Positions 15,296-26,700 are shown, counted from the stretch's first letter. The stretch: 43,558 nt of DNA from Klebsiella pneumoniae (GCA_945889325.1 CAMDBH010000024.1:1-43558), one strand, 5' to 3'. Notes: generated by a model from the sequence alone, not told the origin. Program-made: numbers and translations.

Positions 15296-18200
15296 TTACG
15301 GCGGGCAGCCTGGGCCGGATTTCAACCATTTGTCATTTGATTTCATTGATATCAAACCGTTCGGCACGCCGGTCGCAGTAGCGGCGTTGCCGACCGTCGC
15401 TTCAGAAAAATCCCAGAACGCAAACGTCGCCGCATCATTGCCAAGCGTCCAAGCCGGCGAAAATGCTTGGCCGTAACGGACTTTGGTCGACTGCCGCAGG
15501 CTTGCCAACTGCGCGCCCAAAATGGCTGTACCGCTCGCTGTGCCCAAGTGCATCAGGCAGGTTGCGCTCCATTGCGAACTTACGCCACTGAAATCGCGAA
15601 CTTTGTAGCCGTCCACCCAAAATGAGCCCTTGCCGCCCCCCTCATATTCAATGGCAAAATGCTGCCAAGTGTTGAGCTTCCAAACGCGCCGCGGTGCGGT
15701 TGAACTGATGACCAGTCCGCCGAGGGTGCTTGCGTCCGTGCCGTCGACCGTGGTGGCGATAATCCATTCCTGTTTGCTGGGTTGGGGGCAGCCGGTGGTG
15801 CTGTCGTCCACACTGACGATGGTGCCGTTGCCATTTACGGGATAAGTCGGGATGCGCACCCAGCCCTCAACGCTCCAACCGGTTTGGGTGCCGTTGGTCG
15901 CCGGATAAACCAATGAATTTTGGGCACTTGGCAGTTGGGCGAACAGCAAGCCGTTGTTCCAACTGGCCGCAGTGCAATCGGCCTTTTGCGGCAACGTGCA
16001 GAAATTGCCGCACTTACCCGTGCCGTTGGCAACGCCCAAGTCGCACGCCTCCCATTTGGCCGGTGAGTTATCGCCGCAAGCTGCCGATTTGGCATCGTCA
16101 AAGCAAAGGTCGTCCGTGTAAGTCGCTTTGGCCACTACTGTTGACACCGCCTGCCCGCTGTCGTCCTGCAGTGTGGCAATGCCTTCATTGAAATGCCACA
16201 GCGCCCGCGTCTGCCGATCGGGCAACAGGCGCCGTTCGGGCACGAAGTTATCCGTGTAGCGCATGCCCTGAGATACGCGAAACTCATCGATTTTACCAGG
16301 GAAAGTCGTCCCGGGCGCGGCGTCGCCGTCGATCACGCAGCCCGTGGGCGGATCAACTTTATTGGCCGTGTTGGCGATGTTGCCGACAAACATGACTTCT
16401 TTGAGCAAGTTGGCATCAAAGACCGGACCCGCCAGCGCGCAGGTTTTGTCCAGCACGCCATCGATGTACAACCGCGCCTCACCCAAAGCCCCTGCCGACA
16501 ACCAATTGAACGCCACGGCGACGTGATACCACTGCCCAACCTGGAGCAATTTTGCGCTTTTGCACAACGCGTTGCCATGCCGATAAAAGGTCAAGTTTCC
16601 GCCGACATACATCAGGGACGCGGCATCGCACGACACCCCCGCGATGACCGCGAGGTTGGATGGTGCCTCGATTTTGATCCATGACTCAAAGGTCGCGCCG
16701 CAAGTCGCGCAAAACGTGTCCGCGGCCCAAGTACCCACCGCAGCGGTTTGGACAGTCGATGCACCCAATCCATTGAAATTCTTTTGCAATTGACAGCCAT
16801 CGTCGCAGCCGTCGCACATCGCGCCGTTGCTGTCATCGCATTGTTCAAATGCGGCGGCGACTTTGCCGTCGCCGCAAGCTGCACTGTCGGCGGCGGCGCC
16901 ATAGCAGCTATCTGCTGAAAAACCTGCCGCATTGAGCGTCAACGTCGCGCCATTCTTGCTGGCGTCCGCCACCGTCGCGCCCACGCCTTCATCGCAGCGC
17001 CATAGCGCGCGGGTCGCGGCAGTCGGCGCGGTGCGGCGCCGCGGCACAAAAGGCCCGCCGTGCAACGCGGCCGCCGCCACATGCACTTCATCAATACCAC
17101 CGATAAACAAGGCACTGTTTGAGTCATTGTAGCGCTTGCCGACTAGCACCGGCACACCTACGGCATCAAAGCGCTGGGTGCCCATTGTGGCTTTGCCCGC
17201 GGGTTGGCCGTTGATAAAAAAGCGAATTTCTTGCCCAGTCCCCGTCACCGCCACATGGGTCCATTTGCTCAACACGACAACGCCTGTCGACGTCGCAGTT
17301 TCACTTGCAAAACTGCTCTTTTGCGCAAAATACAGTTTGCCCGTCCCAGACGCCACGCCAAAGCTGAAGGTAGCCGCACCGCCATTGGCCAAAACTGATT
17401 TAGAAATAATGGGTTGGTCGCCAGATGCATTGTCCGAACGGATCCACGCTTCCAGCGTCAGATCTTGCTCCAACGCAAACGGCCCGCTGATGCCCGCGAC
17501 CGGTGACGCGTCGGCAATACTGCCCCAGCCCTTGCCATCCAGCAGCAAGTATTTGGATTTATTACATTTCTCACAGCCGTCGCACAATAGTCCGTTGGCG
17601 TCGTCGCACTGTTCGGTCGCCGCGACGTAGCCGTCGCCACAGCTTGGCACTACGCATTTGCCGGCCACACAGTGCAGATTGACCCCGCAAGTCGTCGCAT
17701 CTGCTACGTTTTTGTGTTCACAACCGGCGACGCCGCAAATGTCGTCGGTGCACACGTTGCCGTCGTCGCAATTCAGCAAAATACCTTTGCATAACCCAAC
17801 GATGCACAAATCGCCTTTGGTGCACGCATCGCCGTCGTTGCAAGCGCCGTCGATGTTCAAGTGCTGACAGTCTTTGAGCGCGTCGCAGGTGTCGGTGGTG
17901 CAAACCTTGCCATCGTCACAGCTTTTTTGCGCGCCGCCTTTGCACACGCCGGCTACGCAATTGTCCGTTAACGTGCACAGGGACAGGTCGTCGCAGACTT
18001 TTCCATCCAAAGATGCGCCCAAATGCGTGCAATTGCCGTTTTGGGTATCGCAGGCATCGACCGTGCAAACGTTGCTGTCGTCGCAGTTTTTCTTTGGCCC
18101 GACGCCGCAGTTGCCGTTGGCACATAGGTCGCCCACAGTGCAAGGATTGTTGTCCGCGTCGCACGGCAACACGTTGAATAGATGCACGCAACCGGTCTTG

Positions 18201-20452
18201 GCGTTGCAACTGTCGTCGGTACAAGGGTTGCTGTCGTCGCAGTTTTTGCCCGCACCGGCCACGCACAGGCCCAATTTGCATTTGTCGCCAACCGTGCAGA
18301 CCGAACCATCGGCGTCGCAAGCATCGCCTTCAACCGCAGTCCCATCAAAGACGCACTTGCCGGTCTTGCTGTCGCAACTATCCACAGTGCAAACAGAATT
18401 GTCGTCGCACACCGTCTTTTTGCCAGCAACGCACAGTCCGGTGTTGCAAGTATCGCCCACCGTGCACGCGTTGCCGTCGCTGCAACCCGCAATGTTGTAG
18501 ACCTTGCCGCAGCCAGTCTTAGCGTCACAAACGTCGTCGGTGCAAGGATTTGCGTCGTCGCACACCAGTTTGGCGCCGGCAACGCACAAGCCGCCCTTGC
18601 AACTGTCGCCATTGGTGCACACGCTGGCGTCGATGTCGCAGCCTTTTCCGTCAACCTCACTGTTTTGCACGCATTTTCCGTTGTCCTTGACGCAAGTCGT
18701 CTTGGCGCAGGTCGTGTCGTTGGCGATGTTGCACACGATCACCGTTTTTGAATCCACTTTGCAGCCATAGGGCGCCTTGGCCTTGTCGCAAAATAACGTG
18801 CCGTTGCAAAAATCGCCGTCCTCTTTGCTTTTGCAATCGGCATCACTTTCACAAGCGCAAATGTTGCCGCCCGGTTTGCAGACGCCCGCACCACACAAGT
18901 CGCCGTTTGTGCAAGGGTTTCCATCCTCACACGGTCCAGCTTGCGGCGCCGCTTTGCAACCGGTCGCTGCCTCGCAAAAATCGCCCGTGCACGGATTGTT
19001 GTCGTTGCAACTCACCGTGGCGTCGATCGGAATGCCGATGCACGCGCCTTTTCCGTCGCACAAGTCATTGTTCGTACAAGCATTGCTATCGTTGCACGGC
19101 TTGGTGTTGGGCACATTGCCGCAGCCGACAGCGACGTCGCAACTGTCCTCGGTGCAACTGTTCTTGTCGTCGCAGTCCAGCACCGTGCCTTTGCAAGTGT
19201 CCGTGACGCATAGGTCTTTGCCGGTGCAGGCATTGCCGTCATCGCAAGGTTGGCCATTTTGTGCGGCGTGCAAGCAAGCGCCCGATTTCTGGTCACAACT
19301 GTCGATGGTGCAACTGACCTTGTCGTCGCAGTCCTTGAAATTTCCCGACTTGCACGTGCCCTCAGTGCAATTGTCGGCCAACGTGCACGCGTCGCTATCG
19401 TCGCAAGCGATGGCCTGATTCTGGTGGCTGCATCCGGCATCAGTGTTGCAATTGTCCAACGTGCACGCGTTTTTATCGTCGCAGTTCACCGCCGTTCCGA
19501 CGCACTTTCCGTCTTTGCAGCCGTCCTTGTCGGTGCAAGCGCTGTTGTCGTTGCAAGGCGCATTGCTGTTGACATGCGCGCACTTGCCGGTTGCTGCGTC
19601 GCAGGCATCGTCGGTGCACAGAATTTGGTCATCGCACAAGCCGTCATCGGTTAAGCCGTTGCAGTCATTGTCCAAACCGTCACAAATCTCGACGGCGGCC
19701 GCCGGTGCCGAACACGGGCTCAAACCCGCTTCCGCGCATTGGCGCGAGCCTGGGCAAGTGCCCTTGACCGCCTGTGCCGCGCAACTGGTCGTCGCCTTCA
19801 ATTTGGTAGCGCGCGCGTCGCACGTGCACTGGACAATGCCGTCGTTGCCGGGGGACTTCACGCACTGCTGGCTAATTTTCCCTTCCACACTGGTGGCTTG
19901 GCCGCAGGTGTACCCGGCTGGGCAGTCGGCGATGTCGCCGCAGGGCACGCTGCAAAACGAGCCGCTTTTGCCACCGTAGGCCACGCACACCGCATTTTCA
20001 GTGCCAAGGGCTGCGCTGCAAGTTGCTGATTTATCACAAGGTTCACAGATTCGGCCGAATTTGGGCACGCAGTAGCTCAAAATATCGCCGCTTGGCGAAT
20101 TGACCTTGAGGCACTTGAAATCCGTCGGACAATTGGCACTGCCGCAGTTGATCGCGCAGCGGTTGCCGTCGGGGACTTCAATGCACAAACCGTTGTCGCA
20201 CTGGCTGTCATCGTCGCACAGGCAGTTGGGCCCACCTGGGCAAACCGACTGAATATCTATCGAAATATCCACAGGGATATCGGGGATTTGTGGCGTGTCG
20301 ACGCCGACAATCTCCGCGATTTCCCCGGGTTTGGCGTCGACAAATTCTTCAGCGTCCGTGGGCGCATTTACCGCCGTTTCACCGCATCCGGCAGCGCTCA
20401 CCGACGCCAGCACGAAAAAAAACCGCCACGATACCGTAAGAAAACTGCGCAT
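15296..20452 (-). CDS. giant Cys-rich repeat surface lipoprotein with three LamG-like domains
   Basis: 1718-aa predicted lipoprotein. The ATG at 20452 has GGGAGG upstream; a signal peptide ends SAAGC (Cys23); an acidic linker runs to about 75. A Cys-rich head (76-250) is followed by a MopE-like motif EICDGLDNDCNGLTDD (about 254). Residues 275-930 hold about 22 half-units alternating CDDxNxCTxDxCD and CxDxxxCTxxDxC, resembling slime-mould (PF00526-like) repeats. Three DUF4215-like segments (CGDGxVAAxEQCDDxNGxxCDGC near 937 and 1191, a looser one near 1457) each precede a LamG/concanavalin-like domain (DLTLEAWIRSD, TFESWIKIE, GWSVEGWVRIP). Probably exported to the cell surface for adhesion or glycan binding. 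That role is inferred. The architecture is typical of Myxococcota. Confidence 0.85.
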   Translation of the reverse strand: MRSFLTVSWRFFFVLASVSAAGCGETAVNAPTDAEEFVDAKPGEIAEIVGVDTPQIPDIPVDISIDIQSVCPGGPNCLCDDDSQCDNGLCIEVPDGNRCAINCGSANCPTDFKCLKVNSPSGDILSYCVPKFGRICEPCDKSATCSAALGTENAVCVAYGGKSGSFCSVPCGDIADCPAGYTCGQATSVEGKISQQCVKSPGNDGIVQCTCDARATKLKATTSCAAQAVKGTCPGSRQCAEAGLSPCSAPAAAVEICDGLDNDCNGLTDDGLCDDQILCTDDACDAATGKCAHVNSNAPCNDNSACTDKDGCKDGKCVGTAVNCDDKNACTLDNCNTDAGCSHQNQAIACDDSDACTLADNCTEGTCKSGNFKDCDDKVSCTIDSCDQKSGACLHAAQNGQPCDDGNACTGKDLCVTDTCKGTVLDCDDKNSCTEDSCDVAVGCGNVPNTKPCNDSNACTNNDLCDGKGACIGIPIDATVSCNDNNPCTGDFCEAATGCKAAPQAGPCEDGNPCTNGDLCGAGVCKPGGNICACESDADCKSKEDGDFCNGTLFCDKAKAPYGCKVDSKTVIVCNIANDTTCAKTTCVKDNGKCVQNSEVDGKGCDIDASVCTNGDSCKGGLCVAGAKLVCDDANPCTDDVCDAKTGCGKVYNIAGCSDGNACTVGDTCNTGLCVAGKKTVCDDNSVCTVDSCDSKTGKCVFDGTAVEGDACDADGSVCTVGDKCKLGLCVAGAGKNCDDSNPCTDDSCNAKTGCVHLFNVLPCDADNNPCTVGDLCANGNCGVGPKKNCDDSNVCTVDACDTQNGNCTHLGASLDGKVCDDLSLCTLTDNCVAGVCKGGAQKSCDDGKVCTTDTCDALKDCQHLNIDGACNDGDACTKGDLCIVGLCKGILLNCDDGNVCTDDICGVAGCEHKNVADATTCGVNLHCVAGKCVVPSCGDGYVAATEQCDDANGLLCDGCEKCNKSKYLLLDGKGWGSIADASPVAGISGPFALEQDLTLEAWIRSDNASGDQPIISKSVLANGGAATFSFGVASGTGKLYFAQKSSFASETATSTGVVVLSKWTHVAVTGTGQEIRFFINGQPAGKATMGTQRFDAVGVPVLVGKRYNDSNSALFIGGIDEVHVAAAALHGGPFVPRRRTAPTAATRALWRCDEGVGATVADASKNGATLTLNAAGFSADSCYGAAADSAACGDGKVAAAFEQCDDSNGAMCDGCDDGCQLQKNFNGLGASTVQTAAVGTWAADTFCATCGATFESWIKIEAPSNLAVIAGVSCDAASLMYVGGNLTFYRHGNALCKSAKLLQVGQWYHVAVAFNWLSAGALGEARLYIDGVLDKTCALAGPVFDANLLKEVMFVGNIANTANKVDPPTGCVIDGDAAPGTTFPGKIDEFRVSQGMRYTDNFVPERRLLPDRQTRALWHFNEGIATLQDDSGQAVSTVVAKATYTDDLCFDDAKSAACGDNSPAKWEACDLGVANGTGKCGNFCTLPQKADCTAASWNNGLLFAQLPSAQNSLVYPATNGTQTGWSVEGWVRIPTYPVNGNGTIVSVDDSTTGCPQPSKQEWIIATTVDGTDASTLGGLVISSTAPRRVWKLNTWQHFAIEYEGGGKGSFWVDGYKVRDFSGVSSQWSATCLMHLGTASGTAILGAQLASLRQSTKVRYGQAFSPAWTLGNDAATFAFWDFSEATVGNAATATGVPNGLISMKSNDKWLKSGPGCPP

Positions 20453-20573
20453 AGGCCTCCCGCTTCACCGTCAGGCCAACCGTCCGTGTCGACGGAGCAA
20501 CCTTTGCGGCGACGGCACCGCAGCGCCAAGCATAGCGCAGCGGGGGCCTTAATTCCATCCAATTTGCGGCGTA

Positions 20574-21911
20574 TTACTCGTCGTCTTTGCGTTCGTCGAT
20601 CGGCACAACCGGTACGCGCATCCGCTCCGTCGGTTCGTTGACCATCGGATGATGCACCGGCACGGGCGACAGCGGGCCCTCCGGCGACGCGACTTGTACA
20701 CCAGACGGCGCCTCCCGGCGCGGTGCGGGGCTGGTCACGTCGTCCAAGTTGTCTTCGTCCGGCATCGCTTGCAGATCGCGGCGTGTGTCGTTGTCCGTTG
20801 GGCGGACGTGTGGCAGCGTTGGCCCAGAATCGTGCACTGGGTCGTTTTCTGCTACAAATTCACTGGTGGTCTTAAACGCCATCTTGCCGCCCACTTTGGG
20901 CGCATCTCCGTAAACCACTTGGCTTTCATTGGCCTCTGGTCGGCGCTTGATTTGCTGCGTGCTGCCAAACTTGCGCGGCGGCAGCGGGTTGAGCACCGTG
21001 GCGTCGCCTTCTGTCAGTGTATTTTCCAACGCAACATCGGCCGTATCGAACCCAGGAGAAGTGTCTTCAAGGGGGTCGTGTTCACCCGTCGTTTCCATAG
21101 AAAGCGTAGAGCGAGCAGCCAAGTCGATGCGTCCCTGATCGGGTATTTCAACAATTTCAGCCAATACAACGCTGATGTTGTCTTTGCCGCCGCCGCGCAG
21201 CGCCAGTTCGATCAACGCATCGGCCGCCGCCCGCAAATCGTTGCGGTATTCCTTGAGCGCAAGCGCAATCGGTTCATCGTCGACCATGTCGCTCAAGCCG
21301 TCGGAACACAACACGTACAGGTCGCCGCGCCGGTAATCCACCACCTGCACGTCGGGTTCGACGCCCTCACGCAGGCCGACCGCGCGAACGATCACATTTT
21401 TTCCCGCAAACGAGCGAATTTGCTCCGCACTCATCGGGCGGGTGCGCATATAGTGGTTTAGCAGGCTGTGATCGTCGGTGAGTTGATCGAATTCTTTGCC
21501 GCGCAGCCGATAAATCCGGCTGTCGCCAACGTGAACCAAGGCCAAGCGGTGCGAGCCGGCGAGCATCGCTACGATCGTTGTGCCCATGCCCTTGTGCGAG
21601 GGATTGCTGGTAGCGGCGCGAAAAACTTCGACATTGGCGGTGCGCACAGCGGCGTCCAACGCGCGCGCTTCGTCGGTCATCATCACTTGGGTGTCGGCAG
21701 GCCAACGGTAATCGCTGCGGAATCGGTCGATAGAGACGCTGCGCACCAGCGCGTCGGCGGCAATTTGGCTGGCGACTTCACCGGAAGCGTGACCGCCCAT
21801 GCCGTCGCAGACCAAAAAAAGCCCAGCTTCTTCGGCGATGCGGAATGCGTCCTCGTTGTTCTTGCGTTCGCGGCCGACGTGCGTGGCGCCATGCGCGAGG
21901 ACTTTGAACAT
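20574..21911 (-). CDS. PP2C-type serine/threonine protein phosphatase
   Basis: 445-aa metal-dependent phosphatase. Catalytic domain residues 1-255 carry the full PP2C motif set: GRERKNNEDAF, VCDGMGGHASGE, GMGTTIVAM, HVGDSRIYRLRG, LTDDHSLL, AVGLREGVEPDV, VLCSDGLSDMV and GGKDNISVVLAEI, so the two-metal aspartates are intact. A long acidic, Pro/Thr-rich C-terminal tail of about 190 residues looks disordered and may be a docking or phospho-regulated segment. I start at the ATG at 21911 (GAGGTCAGGG upstream), because the longer frame to 22043 adds an Arg-rich stretch with no family match. No protein kinase lies in the window. The intergenic stretches on both sides (about 120 and 165 bp) show nothing definite. 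Confidence 0.9.
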   Translation of the reverse strand: MFKVLAHGATHVGRERKNNEDAFRIAEEAGLFLVCDGMGGHASGEVASQIAADALVRSVSIDRFRSDYRWPADTQVMMTDEARALDAAVRTANVEVFRAATSNPSHKGMGTTIVAMLAGSHRLALVHVGDSRIYRLRGKEFDQLTDDHSLLNHYMRTRPMSAEQIRSFAGKNVIVRAVGLREGVEPDVQVVDYRRGDLYVLCSDGLSDMVDDEPIALALKEYRNDLRAAADALIELALRGGGKDNISVVLAEIVEIPDQGRIDLAARSTLSMETTGEHDPLEDTSPGFDTADVALENTLTEGDATVLNPLPPRKFGSTQQIKRRPEANESQVVYGDAPKVGGKMAFKTTSEFVAENDPVHDSGPTLPHVRPTDNDTRRDLQAMPDEDNLDDVTSPAPRREAPSGVQVASPEGPLSPVPVHHPMVNEPTERMRVPVVPIDERKDDE

Positions 21912-22076
21912 TCGCCCTGACCTCGTGCCCAAAAGCGCGTTAAACCGGCAATCCGTCGCGGTTGACCCTTGAGCGCCCAGACGCGCTGAAAAGCTGCGCG
22001 TGCGGCCCTGCCGTGAAATACCCTTGCGCCGCGCCAACGTCAAGAGAAGCGCGCGTTTTGCCGCAGTCGCGCGCGG

Positions 22077-22973
22077 TCAATTTGGCAACAGCCCTAAAGA
22101 TTTCAAGTCACTAGTGAGTTGCGCCGCAATCGCATCGGAAGCCTGCGTCATCGGCAACCGCAAGACAGGTTGCATCAACCCGAGCAAATGCATAGCCATT
22201 TTAGCAGGTTGCGGATTTGGCTCCGAAAAAAGCGTGCGAATTAGACGGTGAAGGGCCAGTTGGCCCGCGGCCGCCTGCTTGGTTCGGCCTGCGACAAAAT
22301 CGCGATAAAGGGCCGCAGTTTGGGCCGGCGCGACGTTGGAAACTACGGAAATGACACCTTTGCCGCCGACCGCATACGTCGGTACGCACAGGGAATCTTC
22401 ACCCGACAACAAAGAAAAATCGGTCGGCACCCGCGTCAGCGTGTCGATCACTTGATCGAGGGATCCCGCAGCTTCCTTGAGCGCCACGATCCGCGGATGC
22501 TTGGCCAGTTCAGCCACCGTCGCAGGCAGCAGATTACAGCCGGTGCGCCCCGGAACATTGTAAAGAATCACAGGCACTTGCACTGAATCCGCCACGGCCA
22601 GATAGTGCGCGATCAGACCCGCCTGGGTGGGTTTGTTGTAGTACGGTGTCACGACCAAAATGGCGTCTGCGCCCAGTTGCTCGGCCTTTTTTGATGTCGC
22701 GATCGTTTTTTGGGTGCTGTTGCTGCCACTGCCGACGATCACGGGCACGCGGCCGCGGGCAAATTCGATCGTTTTGCTCACGACGAGTTCGTACTCAGCC
22801 TCACTCAGCGTGCTGGTTTCCCCGGTCGTGCCGCAGGCCACTAGACCGGTGATATCACCCGCAATTTGCTGTTCCACCAGACGCTGCAGCCCGGCCACGT
22901 CGACCGATCGTGCGGCATCGTCGGCCATGGGCGTGACTAGCGCCGTAAAGGTGCCTTCCGCTACAAATTTCAT
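22077..22973 (-). CDS. dapA: 4-hydroxy-tetrahydrodipicolinate synthase
   Basis: 298-aa cytoplasmic aldolase that condenses pyruvate with aspartate semialdehyde in lysine/diaminopimelate synthesis. The Schiff-base lysine is Lys166 (IVALKEAAG), the catalytic Tyr is Tyr138 (ILYNVPGRTG), and the substrate loop CGTTGE (47-52) and YYNKPTQ (111-117) are present. The length is standard. It lies 25 bp after the HEAT-repeat gene and may be co-transcribed with it. Confidence 0.93.
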   Translation of the reverse strand: MKFVAEGTFTALVTPMADDAARSVDVAGLQRLVEQQIAGDITGLVACGTTGETSTLSEAEYELVVSKTIEFARGRVPVIVGSGSNSTQKTIATSKKAEQLGADAILVVTPYYNKPTQAGLIAHYLAVADSVQVPVILYNVPGRTGCNLLPATVAELAKHPRIVALKEAAGSLDQVIDTLTRVPTDFSLLSGEDSLCVPTYAVGGKGVISVVSNVAPAQTAALYRDFVAGRTKQAAAGQLALHRLIRTLFSEPNPQPAKMAMHLLGLMQPVLRLPMTQASDAIAAQLTSDLKSLGLLPN

Positions 22974-22998
22974 GTGAAATTCCTTAGTATTTTACGGA

Positions 22999-23586
22999 CT
23001 ACTGACGCGATTCCTGTTGCTTGAGCGCCGACACACACGCGTCGCGCACCGCAAGTTCCGGTTCGCGCTGCAGGTGATCGACCAAAATATCGCGCACGCG
23101 GCGATCGCGGATGTCGCCTAGGGCGTAGGCGGCCGCCTCGCGCACGTAGAGATCGCGGTGCTTCAGATGCTCGCGCACGACCGGCAACACCTCTGATCCA
23201 AAGGCGTAGGCCAACGCGCGCAGAACTACCCGCAACGTGGGCACGAAAGTTTCGCGCGCATTGAGCGTTTCCATCAACACGGCGCGGGTTTGCACCGTGG
23301 GGAAATACTGCAACCACGCAAGCGAGCGCATCCGCACCACAGCACTGGCGTGGATGTCGGTGGCATATTCGACAAGCAAATCATTGATATCAGGACCAAT
23401 TTTGTGCAATGCCCGGCCATCGACTTGCGGATGCGGCGCGCTGAGCAAATTGAGCAATGTGCCCGCTTGCAAATGCCGCGGTGTCGACGTGCGCGGTTCC
23501 GCAGCAGACGCGTCGTGCGGCAGCGACGTGACCGCGCCCATCACGAAAAACAGTGTCGCCAGAATCTTAAATAATTGCGTAGTCAT
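22999..23586 (-). CDS. secreted HEAT-repeat protein
   Basis: 195-aa predicted periplasmic protein. The ATG at 23586 has AAGGG upstream and starts a signal peptide (TTQLFKILATLFFVMGAV to DASAAEP). The longer frame to 23688 is Arg-rich and unlikely. The mature part consists of helical HEAT-like repeats, clearest at VREAAAYALGDIRDRRVRDILVDHL and VRDACVSALKQQ. Such repeats form protein-binding scaffolds. Its neighbour upstream is an M16-like protein that also ends in a long helical region, so the products may interact. This is inference. Confidence 0.75.
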   Translation of the reverse strand: MTTQLFKILATLFFVMGAVTSLPHDASAAEPRTSTPRHLQAGTLLNLLSAPHPQVDGRALHKIGPDINDLLVEYATDIHASAVVRMRSLAWLQYFPTVQTRAVLMETLNARETFVPTLRVVLRALAYAFGSEVLPVVREHLKHRDLYVREAAAYALGDIRDRRVRDILVDHLQREPELAVRDACVSALKQQESRQ

Positions 23587-23733
23587 CCGTGCCCTTCGTT
23601 TGGTGGTCGGCCAACGCATTGTAACGTCCACCGGTCGCTGAATGCAAAAAGTCCGCTGAAGCCTTGCAACACCAAAGGCGGCGCACACATTGCAGCGAGG
23701 TCAACCTGCCAAATTGAATCAGCTGTTGCCAGA

Positions 23734-26700
23734 CTACCTTAGCTTGACGGGTTCGTCGTCGTCGGCCTTGGTGGGCGCGACCGGCATCGGCGCAGGTTGC
23801 GCTTCGGGTTCTTTGGGCGCAGGTTCGGCACGGGCGGGCAGCTTGTCGCGGGCGCGGGCGACCACATCCGCGCGCAAACGTGCGCCTGTCAAATCGTAAG
23901 TGAAAAACGCAACTTCGCGGTAAACAGCGCCCTCTGCGGCCGTCAACTTGCCGGCCTGAACGGCTGCGTCAATTTCACGCTGGTATTTGACGACTTCGTA
24001 GGCGGCAATCGCCAGGTCGTGTACGGAGACAAACGCGGCAAGATCCAGAATCGGCGCTGCGTCTGCGTCGTCGTTGTGCGTGTTTAGAGCGGCTAGCGAT
24101 GCTTCGTCCGCGAACACTTTTAGGACCGTCACAGCAATGACTTTGCCGACGACGTGATTGGCCTGAAGCGCTGCAAACATCAGCGGTTGCACATCGGCTA
24201 CGCCCAACGGCGCGATATAATCGCGCGCCAACTCACCCACGGCGCGTTTGGGATCGACGGTGTGGTGCAGAGGCGACCGGTAGTTGTCGTCTTGGGCCAT
24301 CAACGTGAGAACGCGGCGCAAACCAGTCAGTCCCCGGTACTTGATCAACAATTGCGCGGCATACCAGCGATCGTCAGCGTTGCGCATGGCCAACAACGCG
24401 TCGAGATGAGTCTCCAGTTTGGCAAAGATCACCGCCAGATCGGATTGTGCGCCCTCTGCGCCCACGTGAGCAGCCAATTTGGCGATCTGCTCGCGGATCG
24501 ACTTCATGCACAAGGCCTGCGTGGTCTTGGCCGACGCGTCGATCGACGCTTCATTCCAGCCGTGCACATCCAGCAAAAGCAGCAGCATTTCAGTACTTTG
24601 GTGTGTCGTGATGAACAGCAAGTCTTCGTCGTTGGCTTTGGCGCCGCTGCCAAATAGGCGGCGATATCCTTGCAAAAGCGCCGCCATCGCCGCTGGCGAA
24701 TTGGCCTTGATCAAGGCGCGCGCTGCTTCGTGGCGGCGAAAGTCGGCTGCGATCCAATGTTCAAGTGTCTCAGGCACTTCTGCGCCCAGACGCGCGAGAT
24801 CCCCGTCGACAAGGCGCTCCGCCCCCTGCGTGCGCACTTCTGCGGCCGGGGTGGCGGCGGACATGCCGGCAAATGCCCAATCGGCAACTGCTTTTTGAAT
24901 TTCCGCCGCGCCAGCTGCATCCGAATCTTTGAGCTGACCCTCGGTCGTTTTGGCCGTAGCCATGTCCAGCAGCACGGAGCGGACAAATGTCGCTGATTCG
25001 CCGCCCGTCGGCACAAGTCGCGCAATGAGCAAACCGCGCAACACCGCAGCCACTTGCAGCCAATCCGACGCCCTGCGCCCAAAATCGAGCGCGCGGGCGT
25101 GGGCGGGTGACGCGGCCAAAAACGCCAGCGCCTGTGCGCGGTGCGCGGGCGATCGCTCCGCTTGCGCGGCGTAACGCTGCACCGCCACTAGGCCATCGGG
25201 CGATTTCGGCCAACTCTCAAAAGCCGTGAAGCGCGCCGCATCGTTCATTTCATCATCAGCACCCACAAGCACTTGCGTGACTTTGCCGTTCTGATCGCGC
25301 TGCACGATGCGCGTGCAAAACGCGTCGATCGCGGGTCGCACGGCCGCGAGTTGCCCGATCAACACCGTCGTGCGCGGCCCAGAAGCGATCCACTGCTTGG
25401 CCACTGTTTGGGCTTTCTCCGGCGTAACTGCCATAATATTTTCAACAAAATGCGGATACGTCGCCGTTGGCAGTTCGTACAACGCCACCGACGCCAACAA
25501 GTCCGCGATCGATTCCGCCGACGCCAGACTCAGCGCATGCTGCCCCGTGAGGTACCTTTGCGCCGCCAGCAACTCAGCCGCTGGCACCAATTCACTGTGG
25601 ATTTGCTCAAGTTGCTGGGCGATCGCGCCGAGCGCCGCGCCAGTCACCTCAGAACGCACCTGCGTGCCCAACTCCCATTTTCCGGCCAGGCGACGCCCCT
25701 CAAATTTGGAATAAATCCCGTATGTTAATCCGCGCTTTTCGCGCAATTCGCCAAACAACCGCGACGACGCCGATCCGCCCAAAACCTGATTGGCCACCAA
25801 CAGCGCCGTCCAATCGATAAACTGCCGCGGCGGCGCCAAGTTCATGGAAACAATAGCAGTCTGCACAGCATCCGCCACGGCGACAACGTGGCAGTTTTCA
25901 CCCTGCGCCATTTGCGGCGCCAGCGCAGGCGGCGGCGGCGACACGGTGTCGAGCGCTGCGCCAAAGACGCTGAGCAGCATCGCGCTCAACTCCTTGGCAT
26001 CGACGTCACCGACGGCGGCCAGTTGGCTATTGCCCAGCGTAAACGCGACCTTATGGGCTTCGAGCAGATGCTTTCGCTGAATCTTGTCCAGTGTATCGGC
26101 GTTCAAGCCACTGGAACCATAGGCGCTGCCTTCGCCGAAGGTCAGCTTGCGCGAAAGCCTTGCGGCCAGCGCCGACGGGTCCGCGGTTTCCGTTTGCAAT
26201 TCCGCACGATGCCGTTGACGCAGGTTTTCCAGCGCCGCCTTGTCAAAATTCGCCTCCGCCAAGGCTTCTTGCACCAAACGCAGCGTGGGCAGCAATTGAT
26301 GTGACAATACCTGCACTTCCAGGACAACGCCGTCAGGCAGCACGGTGGCGCTGAATTGCGCGCCGTGCTTGCCCAACTCGGCCGCAAAAAGCGTGTCCGG
26401 GTGCGACTTTGTCCCCATGATCAACATTTCGCCGGCCAACTGCAGGGTGCCTTCTGGCCAGCGCGCGACCAGCGGCCTGACGGCGTGTTTGGGCATCGGT
26501 CCAGTCGCGGGCACCTGCGCGAATTCGTGCGCGCGGCCGCCCGGCAAGACCCAGCGCAAGAACACGGTCGGGGCTTGGCGCCGCGAGACCACGCGCAACG
26601 CAACACCGCTTGCCAATTCATCCTTGTGCCGCACAACCAACTGCACGGGTTCTGGAAAATCAGCGCTTTGCAACGCTGCGACATCGGGTCGCGGCAGCCA

